A stretch of 64,000 nt of DNA from Papilionanthe hookeriana x Papilionanthe teres (lineage: Eukaryota; Streptophyta; Magnoliopsida; Asparagales; Orchidaceae), in assembly GCA_022702705.1 (NCBI GenBank), contig CM040423.1, forward strand, positions 40,507,392 through 40,571,391. The letters are read 5' to 3'. The notes beneath the pieces were generated by a model. That model saw only the letters and a list, made by a program, of their open reading frames with translations. It was not told where the DNA came from and did no database searches. Below are positions 44,541 through 57,300 of the stretch, piece after piece. Each line of letters begins with the position of its first letter. Position 1 is the first letter of the stretch. The position numbers and the translations under genes were made by a program.

Positions 44541-45331
44541 ACAGCTACTGTATATCTTTTCTTCACCCATAACTAGAAAATTGAGGAGCGCAAAGGGCGA
44601 ATATGAAAGTTTAAATAGGGCTAATCATGGATGGATCAATAAATCCTAGAATGGTTTAAACTTGACTCATCGTAGCTAATCCAATATCATTTTTCTTCAC
44701 TCTGGTCTAACCAAAAATGGACAATTCAAGGAATTTTGTGCTTGAGAATTTACTTGCTGGTTCAATGCTACTTTTGGAACACATGCCAGCAGCATGCAAC
44801 TCTCATGAACATAAATATTACGAAGGATGGTAGCAATTCATTATTTCAAGAGTAGAGGCTTGTCATTAAAATCAGTATAATGTATTTATCAGCCAGAACC
44901 ACTACTAGTACTCCTGAAAAATTCACTAAACACTACTTCGCCATCTCAAGAAATTCTACAAAATGAGGATTCTCTAAATTGTAAATAGGAAAGAATTACA
45001 GTAATACTAGAACGCTATGAAAATTAAATATAGATGCATAGTAACTTACAAGCTTTTGCTTTCTAATTATGTAGATGATTCATTAGCTTCATAAAATGTG
45101 CTTCATTGTTCTTCATGAAGTAAGTCCATAATAAATATCTAGATCAAATTTTTCTCAACAACGATTTTTTCTTTAAACAGAAAGAAATGCATGTGGAGTT
45201 CTAGCCGATTGTAAGAGAATCGCAAGTGAAAATGACGATCTAAATGGAATTCACAATGCCGATATTTCTCGACCAACAAGCGATGACCAAAAGCGCACCT
45301 TCGGGAGATCGGGACAGGTGAACGATGCACT

Positions 45332-45607
45332 TTAGTGGTGTCCAGCTGCCGCGGCGTGCTGCTGCTGGTGCTCAAGGTGGCGACGCTCATGCGGCAATGC
45401 AACCAGGTAGGAGAAGATCATCCCGCCGATGCAGACATGGAAGAGAGGATCGGGAGAGCTTGTTTCGATGTACTTCTCGATGTAGCGGTCGACCGCCTGG
45501 TCGGTTGTCTTCTTGATGTGCTCCCACGTAAGCTTCGGCTTCAAATGATCGGGCAGATCCCTTACCTTCAGCCCCTTGATCTCGTTGAAGAAAGCCCGCA
45601 GCGCCAT
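45332..45607 (-). CDS. Small protein resembling mitochondrial ATP synthase subunit f
   Basis: A single-exon frame of 91 residues beginning MALRAFFNEIKGLKVRDLPD. The frame is open 22 codons further upstream, but those codons look like 5'UTR. The pattern is a short N-terminal part (LPDHLKPKLTWEHIKK), a basic/aromatic helix (VDRYIEKYIETSS), one membrane segment (about residues 56-71, LFHVCIGGMIFSYLVA), and then a charged tail (LPHERRHLEHQQ) ending in His/Ala. The YxxKYI...single TM...KHL.HER layout is that of the Fo subunit f of mitochondrial ATP synthase, which lies in the membrane arm and helps form dimers. The assignment rests on this pattern only. It could be a retrocopy: no intron is seen. 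GC content is clearly higher than in the surroundings, as expected for a real coding exon. Confidence 0.6.
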   Translation of the reverse strand: MALRAFFNEIKGLKVRDLPDHLKPKLTWEHIKKTTDQAVDRYIEKYIETSSPDPLFHVCIGGMIFSYLVALPHERRHLEHQQQHAAAAGHH

Positions 45608-45744
45608 AAGAAAAGCAGATCGAGCACCGATTTTTTTCTTAAAAAAAACTGACCGATGGATAGATTTAACCAATTAATCAAGAAGAACGAGGCCGAGCAG
45701 ATGACGGAATGCGTGCCCTAACCCAGCCCCCTAATATCGGCCTC

Positions 45745-46250
45745 ACTAATTTAGGTGTTGTTTGGCTGCACCAATATGTTATAATACAGCGGACAGCTGT
45801 GCATGCAGACTTCAGTAATATATCATCACCACATAAACAAATAACCGCAAAAGTTATCGTAGTGGAACTGTGACCTTCAATAATCTCGAAATAACCCAGA
45901 AATAACATCAGTTGTGTTATTTTTGGATTATTGAACTAGAATATATAGATTTTTCTTCAAAAACCCTGAAATAACCTCTGCAGTGGTATTTCAGGGTTAT
46001 TGAAGTATAATAACCTAAGAATAATCTATGTAGTGTTATTTTGGGATCTATGTAGTGTTATTTTGGGGTTATTGAAGCAGAATAATCCCAAAATAACATT
46101 CGCGGTTTAAAGTGAAATATATGGATTTTTCTTCAATAACTCTAAAATAATTTTTGTTGTTTCACTTCAATAACCAGACAAAAACTTCTGAGATGTTGCA
46201 CACGTGGTAGCATATTACTGTAAGTCCGCACGTAGAGCTACTTCCGGAGT
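45745..46250. repeat. Element made of alternating inverted words (hairpin array)
   Basis: The word GTTATTTNGGGTTATTGAA and its complement alternate: complement at 45876 and 45956, forward at 45915, 45986 and 46057, complement again at 46081 and 46131. Neighbouring pairs form hairpins, for example 45962-45998 with a 10-nt loop. A 22-bp unit ATCTATGTAGTGTTATTTTG.. is repeated in tandem at 46024 and 46047. The outer ends (TGTTTGGCTGCACCAAT, CATATTACTGTAAGTCCGC) look like those of a hAT-like MITE. Confidence 0.5.
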
Positions 46251-47352
46251 TCGGACAAAAAAAAAAAACCCTATTTAGAACAGTTATTGTGGAGCAGCTT
46301 TGTCAGGAAGCTTTTGTGCAAAAAATTAACGCAAAAAAAATTGTAGATTTCCACAGTAGCTGTATTGTAGTTCTTTATGAATAAATGATAATTTTGTCAT
46401 TGTAGTATTGTGGTGTTTACAATTAAATCAGTCATGATTGCACATTTCATTCATGAAAACAAATATCAAATTTGAATCTTACATAATAAAAAATTGACAC
46501 ATCACTAAACATTGAGTAACGTAAATAAAATTATTAAAATAACAATTATTATTATCATAATAAGGCTTTTAAAATGCAGACGATTAATATCACCAAATAG
46601 TCCCTTCTCCAATGAAAGCCTCCACGTCTGGTCAATATCGACAGTGGAATTATTAAATTGATACACTCATCTAAAGAAGTCACAGTTTTCTGATCTATTT
46701 CTTACAATTATAAAATTGTCTTCAATATTTTTATGCTCTTGTCGTGAAGTAAGCAGAGAACACTACAATCCAAAGTAGCAATACAATGTTTTGGAGACAC
46801 CGGGATTCATGAAGCTCATTTTTTCTAAAGGTTTAAAATCACAGAGCACGGGCCCTTAGATGCAACATTAGTTAAAAAGAATAATATAAATACTTGTTAA
46901 AATTTTATAATTTTGTGAGGTCTTAGAGCACAAAATATAAACCAACAAATAATTTCTTACTATAAAAATATATTAGAACTTGAAAAAAGAGAGTTTTCCT
47001 TTAAACCACGTATTTCCAAGCTCAGATATGTCACGAATGCACATCACCACAAAGGTTATCCAGAATAACCCCAACACTCATATGACTAAATAAACAAGGG
47101 TATTGTGTTCTTGTGATAGCAATTTCATAAATGTCAATAACCCATAGCAACATATAAACCAACCAAAAGAACTCATAAGGTTCAATATCTCATCTAAGAC
47201 TCAAAAAAAAACATGCGATAAATAAATACATGAAATATTATACCCATGGTTGCCTCGGGGGTCATCCGTGTGGGGAAAAAATTAAAATGTACACCATTAT
47301 TTAAATCATCAATACAATAAACATTTAGCGGCCGCACAACACATTTCATATA

Positions 47353-47419
<67 letters not shown>

Positions 47420-50400
47420 CATCACTATGGAACAGGGACATGTGAATAATATTCATCTACCTTAATGAAGTCATTATCACAACACGAAGGATGTTCTCGA
47501 ATGTAGTTGTGGAAAGTCATTGTAGCGGCCACAATTTACACATGTTTGATGAGTAGATATGAGGGCATATCTCGAAAAATAATTCATTTTTTTCTTCAGA
47601 ACTCCAAATTTTATTTCAATAACACTGTATATGGATGAGTGTCTCTTATTACACATCGTTTTCTTATCCCAAGCAACGTTGCTAGCTTTTTCAAAATTAT
47701 GAATGTGATATTTGGTATTTGAAAATGACTTGAGAAACTATCTCTGTAAATGTTATATAACATCAACCAAATAATATCTTTGATATAATTATAATCATTA
47801 GCATTGCACTAAAAGTTTCATTTGATTTATTCATATTTAAGTAAACCTAGTGGTGGCTTCAGAAGGATGTATTTTTGAGTTTGCGTGTAAAAATTGAATA
47901 TATAGTTGTCATGTGCACTGTATTTCCATCTGGTCATAATGAAAGTGAACAAATGTTTAAATTTTGTGTCTGCGAACTGCAGTGTCCATTATAGGCGATA
48001 TTTTTATTGTTTGACATGCGTGCATACACATGTGTTTCATCAATCGCTCTAATAAAATCCTAAAGCATTTATCAAAGGTATTTGAATTAATGTGTTCAAG
48101 AAAAAGTAAGGATAATACGAACACATGCATTTACCTTAAAAAATGAAATATATGTTGGTCTTGCGAAATCTCGAGGTTTCTTTGGAATGTTGAGGCATTG
48201 AATTAAATAATTTATGATGATAAGTCAATTAGAGCCTTCAACCAAATTGAAATATATATATATATATATATATATATTTATTTATTTATTTATATATTTA
48301 TATATATATATATATTGATTGTTTCTGATGAGTGTGAGAATAGCTCCAAGACTACCCTCATTGATTCATAAATTTTAAGTTGATGTAATTGATTCATAAA
48401 TTTTAAGTTGAAGTAATTGAAAAAAATGTGAAGAAGCGGCGTTTCATTAATTCTCACTTCCAATCTCTCGACTCACTATTCTTCCGATGAATCTATGGTT
48501 CGATTTACTGGATCTCAACCCAATCATGTTGATCACCGATTTTACTCTTTCCATACTTTGCAGTTATGTTTCATTTGATTCCATTTGTTTTTTTAATTGC
48601 ATTATATTATATTCCCTTCTTGTGATTTCCTTTAACTTCTTTATTATTTTTTGTCATCCTTCCTTTTTAAAATAGGTGGTTGGTATGTTTCTCAATTCCA
48701 CTTTTTTCAGACAAATATTACAAAATATTAGCTTCATTTCTTTATTCCACATGACTAACGAACCGATTTCTTTTCACTATTAGATTACAAAGAATCAATA
48801 AATGTAGATGTGTGGCACATAATATAGGGTTATCTCATGAAATATAAAATCTCATTTAAATTTCCAAAACTTGAAAATGTAATATAAAAAAAAATTGAAA
48901 TATATTAACGCTTCACCAACAATATCAACACTAACCCAAACCACTATCATATCATTAGCACAAACAAACCACCACAACCGCATCATCAACGTCAACCTAC
49001 CGCCATCACCACATCATCAGCACCACAACTCAACCGCCACCACCACCACACCAACAAAACTTCAACACTACGCAATCAACACATCACCACCACCACTCTC
49101 ATCTAGCACACCAATAAACTTCTACCACCACATAATCAATACACCACCACCACCACTTCCATGTACACACACCACCACACAAAACACCTACACATGCCAC
49201 ACACTACTTGGATCATGAACCAATAAATAAGTACAATATAGCAACTTAAATCAATTTCACTTGGTTAAACTTATGTAAAATATTGAAGAATTCTATTGGT
49301 TTAACACTGTAAAAAGTTTCTGATAAACAATATTAAGTCATAAAAACACTCTTCAAGAATGAGTAATAAAGCATTGCTCGTGACATTATTTCACAGTCCA
49401 ACTGCACTGAAGAAAGTAGGCAATGCATAAACCATAAAGAAGAAAGGTAATTCGAAGCCAATAACAACATAAGAAATCGAGGACCACAGTGATAGTAATC
49501 CAAGGCAATCACCAAAGAAAATTTGAAGGCCAAAGCAACCTAAGAAATCTAAAGCCATGGCAACATGCCAACAAGACCTTCACAGGTTATTATCTTCTAT
49601 TTTATAAGTTTTATCAAAACATACACATCAACAAAAAAATGCTCTTAACAAATTCAACACCATCATTTATCCATTTTTAAAATTCTCCCTCAAATATCAA
49701 AATGCATGATAAAAATCCCAACCCACATTCAAATCACACACAACACTCGAAATAACGCTACTAACAAATCCAACAAGAACTTTCATCCATTCTTCAAATT
49801 CTCTATGAAAATCACAATTTGATTTATAATTGAACAATCAAAGCCCTAGAGCAATGTAAAAGCTTGGGCCGTTATGTTTATAAATTTGTGAGAACGAAAA
49901 ATGAAAGCACAAACCATAAATCGATCAAGGCAATGTCACTAGTAAGCCAATAATCCCAAAATGAAACTAAAAACGCAAACTACAAACCAAGCAGAGCAAA
50001 GCCATCAAAAAATTGAGGAAAATAAATGTTTCTGGTGTTGTGTATGTAATTATCCCAAACAAATGGGTTTTTGTGCACACCACATAGCTAATAGAGCAAA
50101 GCCATCGAGAATAAATGAGGGGCAGGAGATACCGGGGGGAAGAAGGAGAGGAAAAGAGCTCTTCACGCCAGGTTTTCTTCGTCACAGGGGTCGGAGAATA
50201 AAGAAAACAAAGAGAGGAGAACAAAATATTGGTAGCTCGAAGAAGAAAAAAATGCGGGGTCGAGGTTGAGGGGGGCACGAGGGTAATAACAAATCGAATA
50301 AGCAACGAATGTTGGGCAGGCAACATATGAAATTATCAGGCGTATTTAATGAAACATGTCCGTGCCATTTTAAACAAATGATAGGAACCGTCAAACATGC

Positions 50401-51023
50401 CGTGACTAAAGCATAGCGCCAAACGCAACCTAAATCATTCAAGTTAAATTCAATTAAATTTATAAGAAATATTTGGCATTTAATTTTAGGATTTAACACA
50501 TTATTCCTCTTTAAAGTTATGTTTGGCTATAATTTAGATTTACGTTAAGGTGGTTTACAAAAAAAACTGACTGCAAAAAATCTCGAGGAAATTCAACGGA
50601 TCTCACAAAAAAGGCACCAAAATACTTAATAGGAACAATCGAAAGACAAAAGCATCAAACATCATTTCATTATTTCATAATCATAGACCGACCAAAGGAA
50701 AGTACAACTGAGCGAAGCACATTATGCAGTAGATATGAGGGAAAGTCACGTGCAATCAATTCCCTCAACGGGTTATAGGATCCTTAAAAAATAGAGCTTA
50801 TGGTCGCTGCCTAAACATCTTCCCAACCTTCTATGAATACCGCTTGTCTAAAGGAAAGCCACCCATCATATTACGTTGGCGCACCCTCTGCATGATGGTC
50901 CAAGTTCATCCTAACGATAAGGAGATCCCTGCGGGGATTTCTTTATAGAAGGCCGACCGAAAGCCTGTCGGTTGATTGAAGATTGTTCGGTCGATCGAAG
51001 GACTTTATAGCCGATCGAGCAAT
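46251..51023. other. Intergenic spacer with simple repeats and transposon debris
   Basis: No gene was recognised. The open frames at 48895 (a CCA/CAC-rich low-complexity stretch), 49967 and 50182 have no domain. About 49330-50420 has imperfect internal repeats and ends in GCCAAACGCAACCTAAAT, resembling a MITE end. 50640-51020 looks like LTR or other transposon remnant (GACCGACC, GGTCGATCG words). Confidence 0.4.
47358..47416. repeat. (TA)n microsatellite
   Basis: About 29 uninterrupted TA units. A second AT/TATTTATT-rich simple repeat lies at about 48250-48316. Confidence 0.95.
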
Positions 51024-54000
51024 TATAATACAAACGAATGCTAACACAAGTGGGTCACTAATTCCCCACTTCAAATAGTTATGAATACAAAATGGTGCCA
51101 ACAACAATTACAAATATCAAAGGATCCCGAAATCATTTACAAATATGTAAAGGTGTAACAATGCATTCATTACTTGTAGCACTCCTACTAAAATAGGGGC
51201 AAATATGTAACTTACAAGACACTTTCTTCAAGAAGGGACTAGTAAAAGGCATTATGATAAAATATGTGTTATTAACTAGTTTTCCACTCTTGTTATTCTC
51301 ATATGTTCAATGCTCTGTTCATTGGTTGTGATCCACATAACATTTTTGAATTCAACAATTGGATTTATCAAATTCGATAAATTTGGATTTATCATATCCA
51401 ATGTGCGCGAGGGACAACAGAATAAATCTCGCTTGCAAAGGAATTTGGTAAATATTGATTTACGTCATAAAACAGGTGAAATTTGATTTAACATAGAGTT
51501 GAATTTAATTTTTATTTATTTTTATTTGATTGGATTTAAGTTAAATTCATCACTAAATCCTATTAACAATACACTATAAAATATTGCCTAAATCTCTAAA
51601 ATCTATCTCCCAAAATTTCAATTTTACTTCTTGTTTAAGAAACTTAATACTGCCTTGATTTTAGAACATATACACTATTTTTCTTTAATTTGACCGAATT
51701 TAACAAATAAGGTGACTTACATGGGATCATATATGTGTTAGATAATACAAGCATTTATTATATTACCTTAATTAAGGGTAGTCTTTATTACATTATTATA
51801 CTTAAGTTTTGTTGCTTAATATATATTTATATGTATCTTTTATTCTTATAATTTGAATTATACAATACAATTGAGATCCTAGCAGTCTTTCATGACCTCT
51901 TCTCTTTTCTGTCTCATTCTCTATTGCAATTGTTAACAATACGAGCACATTCCAAATGGATATGTTTTAAACATAATTTTTAAATATAATAAAATATTAT
52001 AACTTAGCATAGTTTTTTTCATGAATTTGATTATATTTGGCTAATTACATAGAAGACACTTTAAATATTGTTATTTATAAAACTAGCACTCATGTGATTT
52101 TTTAAAGTATCAAATTAATATATTTACACGTGCCATCATCAAACTATATGTGATTCAATAAAAATAAAAAATAAAAAATATGGATTGGGTATTATAGTGA
52201 GCTCCCATATTTGAGTGAGAAATTGAAGAACACATGAAAACCGGTGTTATTTTTATGAATAATATTGTTTTGAGTGTTATTTATGTGAATATTCTTTATT
52301 TTTACATGTGACTAATATTATTTTAAAATATTTCTTTGTGCAAATGACATCTTAATTGTTTTTATGATTATTTTAATGTGGGTCAGGATAGTGCATTAGA
52401 TCAGATATTTATTGGTATATATGAATGTGATTGGAATAAATAAATGAATTAGTTCTTTTGTGGACACTTGATAAAATTAAAATATAAAATGAACATATTT
52501 ATCTAAATATTCTTATCATGGAATATATAAAATTAAATTTATCATGTTCTACAAATTTAATTAAATAAGCGATAAAGTCATGGCAAAGCCAATAACATTG
52601 CACCTCTATTTTTATTTCTCAGCCAAGTATTAAATTTATAACAAAAAATTGAAGTATATATATATGTATGTATATATATTTTGCATTCGTGAAAATTTTA
52701 AGTGTTTTAATTTGTACAATTACTAGAAATCAAAATTTTGTTTTTTTTTTTATAAATATTTAATTTATAAATATTTGTATTTTTTTGAAAATTTTTATAT
52801 AAAAAAAAGATAATTACATACATAGCTAACCATAGAAGAAAATAATAAATTTTTATATAAATAATTACTATTTTCTATTTATGCAATTGTCCCTTTCAAA
52901 AAAATTATGGGAGGTTTACACAATTACTACCCAATTCCCACGTATTAACATATCAATCATCTAAATTTTATTTTTTATATATAGACCCCACAACCTTATA
53001 TTGAAAAAATGAGAATTTTTCGTGTTCGTACGTCTTCAACCGTTAAATAATAATATTGTTAATAATATTGTTCATGTTCTGTTCGCGAACAAAAAACCAT
53101 TTCCAATCATTCATGCAACTGTTAGAGGTGTAGATGAACCGAAACTGAACAATCATGGACTCAGTTTGTTAAAAAATATAATTCATCATGTTCACCTCGT
53201 TTATATATGAAGTTCATAAAATTTTTCGTGTTTGAATTATTTGCTTGTGCAGCTGAACAAATAATGAATTATTTTGATAATTATAGTCATACAATTATTA
53301 AAACGGTACGATAAGATTTAAATATTATTATTTATATTAAACAATTTATTTAAATATAATTTAATATATTTTTATTCTATTTTTAATTAATAATTTAATT
53401 AATTATAAAATTTTATAGCCTCGTAACTAATTAAATTATTAAAAAATAATACTCAAATAGATATTTAAGGAGCTGAGGACGAACAGGAGCTATTCCCGAA
53501 GAACCAGCCATTCCTTTTCGACAGCCCTCGGTTTGGAGGAGAAGAAGGGTGGTTGGAAGAGTAATCTCCTTTCTTTACCCTTTCTGTTCCTCTTATATTC
53601 TTCCATCATTTAGCCGAAGGATTAGGGTTTTGTTCGAAAATATTGGGAGAAAGAAAGCATGGGCGCATGGCGGAAGGCCTATGGGGCGCTCAAAGATTCT
53701 ACAAAGGTTGGGCTTGCCAAGGTCAATAGCGAATTCAAGGTCTGTACAAATCTCCTCTACCTCTTTGCATTTCGTTTTTTTGATTTCTAATATTGACAAT
53801 ATAAGCGTGTCTTCATGGCGAAAGGAATTAGACATTGCCATTGTGAAGGCAACAAACCACGAGGAATGCCCACCGAGGGAGAGGCATGTGAGAAGTACGT
53901 GATTTGTTTACGATGAATTATAATTTCATTTTATTTGATCGTTATTGCTTTTTCTAGTATATATATCTGTGTAATTCCTTTTACCTGCAAGGTTTGTAGA

Positions 54001-54398
54001 TATCTCATATAACTTCCTATTGCTACGTTTTCCGGTTCTTAAATTATTTTGCGATCTTTTAGATGTTGTGATTGTAATGATGTTCTAATCCTTTTTTTTT
54101 TATGTATTCTTTCTGATCTAGAAATTTTTACTGCTACATCCGCTGTTCGGCCAAGAGCTGATTTAGCTTATTGTATATATACGCTTGCAAAGAGGCTGGC
54201 AAAGACACGTAACTGGGTGGTACGTATCCTATGTTTCTTCTGTTGATGCAATTCTGATCTTGACGCTAACTACAAAACTTATTTTTCCAGAGAAATTTTA
54301 TTGCATTGCTTTAGCAATGCTACATTGATTTACGATTTCATTTGATTGTAAATTGAATTTTATGAAAGCTCATTCATCTTGTATTCAGGTCAATATAA
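51024..54398 (+). repeat. Segmental duplication, copy B (contains the empty insertion site)
   Basis: Matches 14908-14939 plus 37408-40459. At 51051-51055 the single TGGGT runs straight into CACTAATTCCCC, that is, the retrotransposon target before insertion. Its extra block 52452-53033 has no counterpart in copy A. It carries the promoter and first exons of the complete clathrin-assembly gene. Confidence 0.9.
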
Positions 54399-57300
54399 TT
54401 AGTTTGCTATAGGTGATCTCAGTTCTTTATGGCCACTTGTTTTAATCGTTGGAATTATAGAGCCAAATTTTTACAGAATAAAATATTTATAAGATATTGT
54501 TAAGTATCCTTTTTAATTGCAAATATTTGACCAATCCTTTTTTTTTTTGGTTGGCGAGCAATGGGAATGATTTGGAGATTTTGTATTAATATGAAGGTCT
54601 TAAAGAGACTATTTATTGACTTTGAGGGATTTATAATTGATTTCAAAGATCTTGTAACATCGTTTGGAATTCTGTAATAATTTTATGTCCATAGGCCTAT
54701 TGCTTATTACCACTATAAATAGAGCTTTTAAGAAAGATTTGGTAATCCCACCATTGCAAGCATGTAAAGAGAATTGTGGGAGAAAAGGAAGGGGCTGATT
54801 ATCTGGAGAATAAAGGGAGGAGTTTTTCCAAGAGCTGTGCAAAAAGCTAAGCAATGAACGATAGAGAGATCATGATAAACAAATTTTATTGGTTAGACTT
54901 TGGTTATTGGAAGATGCAAATAAAAGATTACATTTATAAAAAGAAAAATTCTTCAACCTTTAAAGCGATCAAAGTCCTTTTCCATTGATGCAATATGATA
55001 GACCTTTAAGCACTAGTAGTTATTTTCCTGTCCTAGCGATGAAAGACCATACGAAGCGTGATGAAGGCATTATTAAGTATGTATGAGAAAAAATATTGCT
55101 TTCAACATAATTTCTTTTTCACATGGTTTGTTTGACGTACAGAAGATCACATATAATCTGAAGTTTTTGCCATTTGGATTGTTCATCAGAAAAAAAAAAA
55201 AAAAAAACCCTCGGTGGATATTTTTTCTAGGTCTAGGAACTTTGATTTCAAAGCCCAGCATAAAAATATTTTTTAAGTTATTATAACCACACATTACATT
55301 TTCATATGATTTATTTTTTTGCTTTCATAGTGGACATTTTTATATGCAATACAAGCAAGTAATATGTTGATGACACTTCACAGGTTGCCTTGAAAACATT
55401 GATAGTGATTCACAGGACATTGCGTGAAGGCGATCCTACTTTTAAAGAAGAACTTTTAAGCTATGCTCAGAGAGGAAATGTATTGCAAATATTGAACTTC
55501 AAGGATGATTCAAGCCCTCTCGGTATGGATTTTCATTGCAGAGCACCTCATATGTCTGTCACATTTGAAAAATTTGTCCTTTCATCATTCAAATTTCTCA
55601 AAATTTTCGTTTCCATTTTTGGATTTAGCTTGGGATTGCTCTGCTTGGGTTCGAACATATGCATCCTATTTAGAAGAAAGGCTTGAGTGTTTTAGAATCT
55701 TAAAATATGACATAGAAGCTGAGCGGTTGGTAAGAAATGGGCAAGGTGCTTCCAAGGTATCTCATGTATCCAATGTATGAGTTTTGATTTTAATCTTTAT
55801 ACAAAGTAGATATTTAACTCTGTATTTTTTTGTGGGGGCATATACATATATACCACACAATTCTTATATATTTACATATCTAACACCTAAATTTTGGTTT
55901 ATTACATTCATACCACCTAAATCTTTCACATCATATAAAAAATACCACCATTATAACTTCAAAATAGTGAAGATCACCTTTTCATGCATATGTAAGGTGG
56001 TATGTATGTAAAAATTGAAGTTCAGGTGTTTTATATGTCAAAAGATAGGAATTGAGCGGTATGTATGTATATATCTTCCTTTTTTTTTGCATATAAAAAC
56101 AGGGACATAGCAGAACAAGAACTTTAGGTTGTCCAGATCTACTGGAGCAGATGCCTGCCTTACAGGAACTTCTGTGCCGTCTTGTTGGATGTAAGGTAAT
56201 GGCTCACTGTGTCAATTTGTGGATTTTACAAAAAGAATCTCATGGATGATATGAATTTATGATACTTTACATGACATTATGGTTGTTTTTCTTTTACTAA
56301 GCTAAGGGAATTTCCTGTCTCCATTTTTTCTTTATTGTAGCCTGAAGGAGCAGCATGTGGAAATTATCTCATTCAATATGCCCTGGCATTGGTATGATTT
56401 ATTCTTTGATTATACCTTCTACAGAACTTATAAAACCCATAATATGTTAATAAATTCTGGTTATCTTGGATAGAAAATTATCAAATATATTTGTTACATG
56501 TCAAAATCATAAGCTGTTTCTTGAGATATGGGCTACGATTAGTTAGAATTCCTAGGGTAAGTGGTCACGGTGAAGCAATGGTAAGGTTCACTAAATTATT
56601 ATTATTCTTTATAAATTTAAAATTTGATATGGCATTTGAAATCAGAACAAGCAAGCGTTTCAAGAAAAAGATGACGCTTCAAAAATTTCTAAAGCTTGAA
56701 GACTTACTGGGATATGATGCTTTTCAAATGAGATCACATATTTAGAGACATTTGGGTTGGAATCAATTTTTATTAGCTATTATACAGACAATACTTAGTA
56801 GTGTATTTTAATTTAATTTCTCCTTGTCTTGTTGAAGAAGTAGAGCCATAAGCTTGTTACTTATGTATCTCATAGATAATGCTTCATATTATAATTTAGA
56901 CCTTTAACTGTCTTTAAATTGTCCACATTTGTAAGTGTGTGTGAGCGCGTGTGAAAAATACATGGATTGTGGCTAATATTTTACACAAGTGGTATATTAG
57001 GAATTCACTATTATTAATTGAAATTGATGCGTTAAAGTTGATTTAAAGAAGGAATTTGAAATGCGTTCAAATTTTACATAGAATTTATTTCTTCTCCGAA
57101 CAAACACTTGGATTCTCAAAAGTCTTGCGTTCTTTTAAACTACACCTAGAGTAACATTTACCAAACAACCCCTTAGTCAAAAGTATTATTCTTATCACTA
57201 GAACAAACGTGTGTATGATACTATCAGCTATATTTTTGTTTGACATTAATACTAACGAGGCTAGAATTTTGTAATTCTCCTATATGTCATAACCATAATT

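Larger units (their letters stand above)
40460..45330. other. Intergenic spacer with MITEs, no gene recognised
   Basis: AT-rich. The short open frames at 40647, 41230 and 43733 carry no domain I know. It contains the elements listed separately at 40902, 42546, 43087 and 44040. Confidence 0.45.

Noticed and set aside
48895..49218. 107-codon plus-strand frame rich in Thr, Pro, His
   Set aside because: Low-complexity CCA/CAC repeats, no domain, no sign of selection.
49967..50326. 119-codon minus-strand frame with hydrophobic stretches
   Set aside because: Lies in repeat-like DNA; no match to any family I know.
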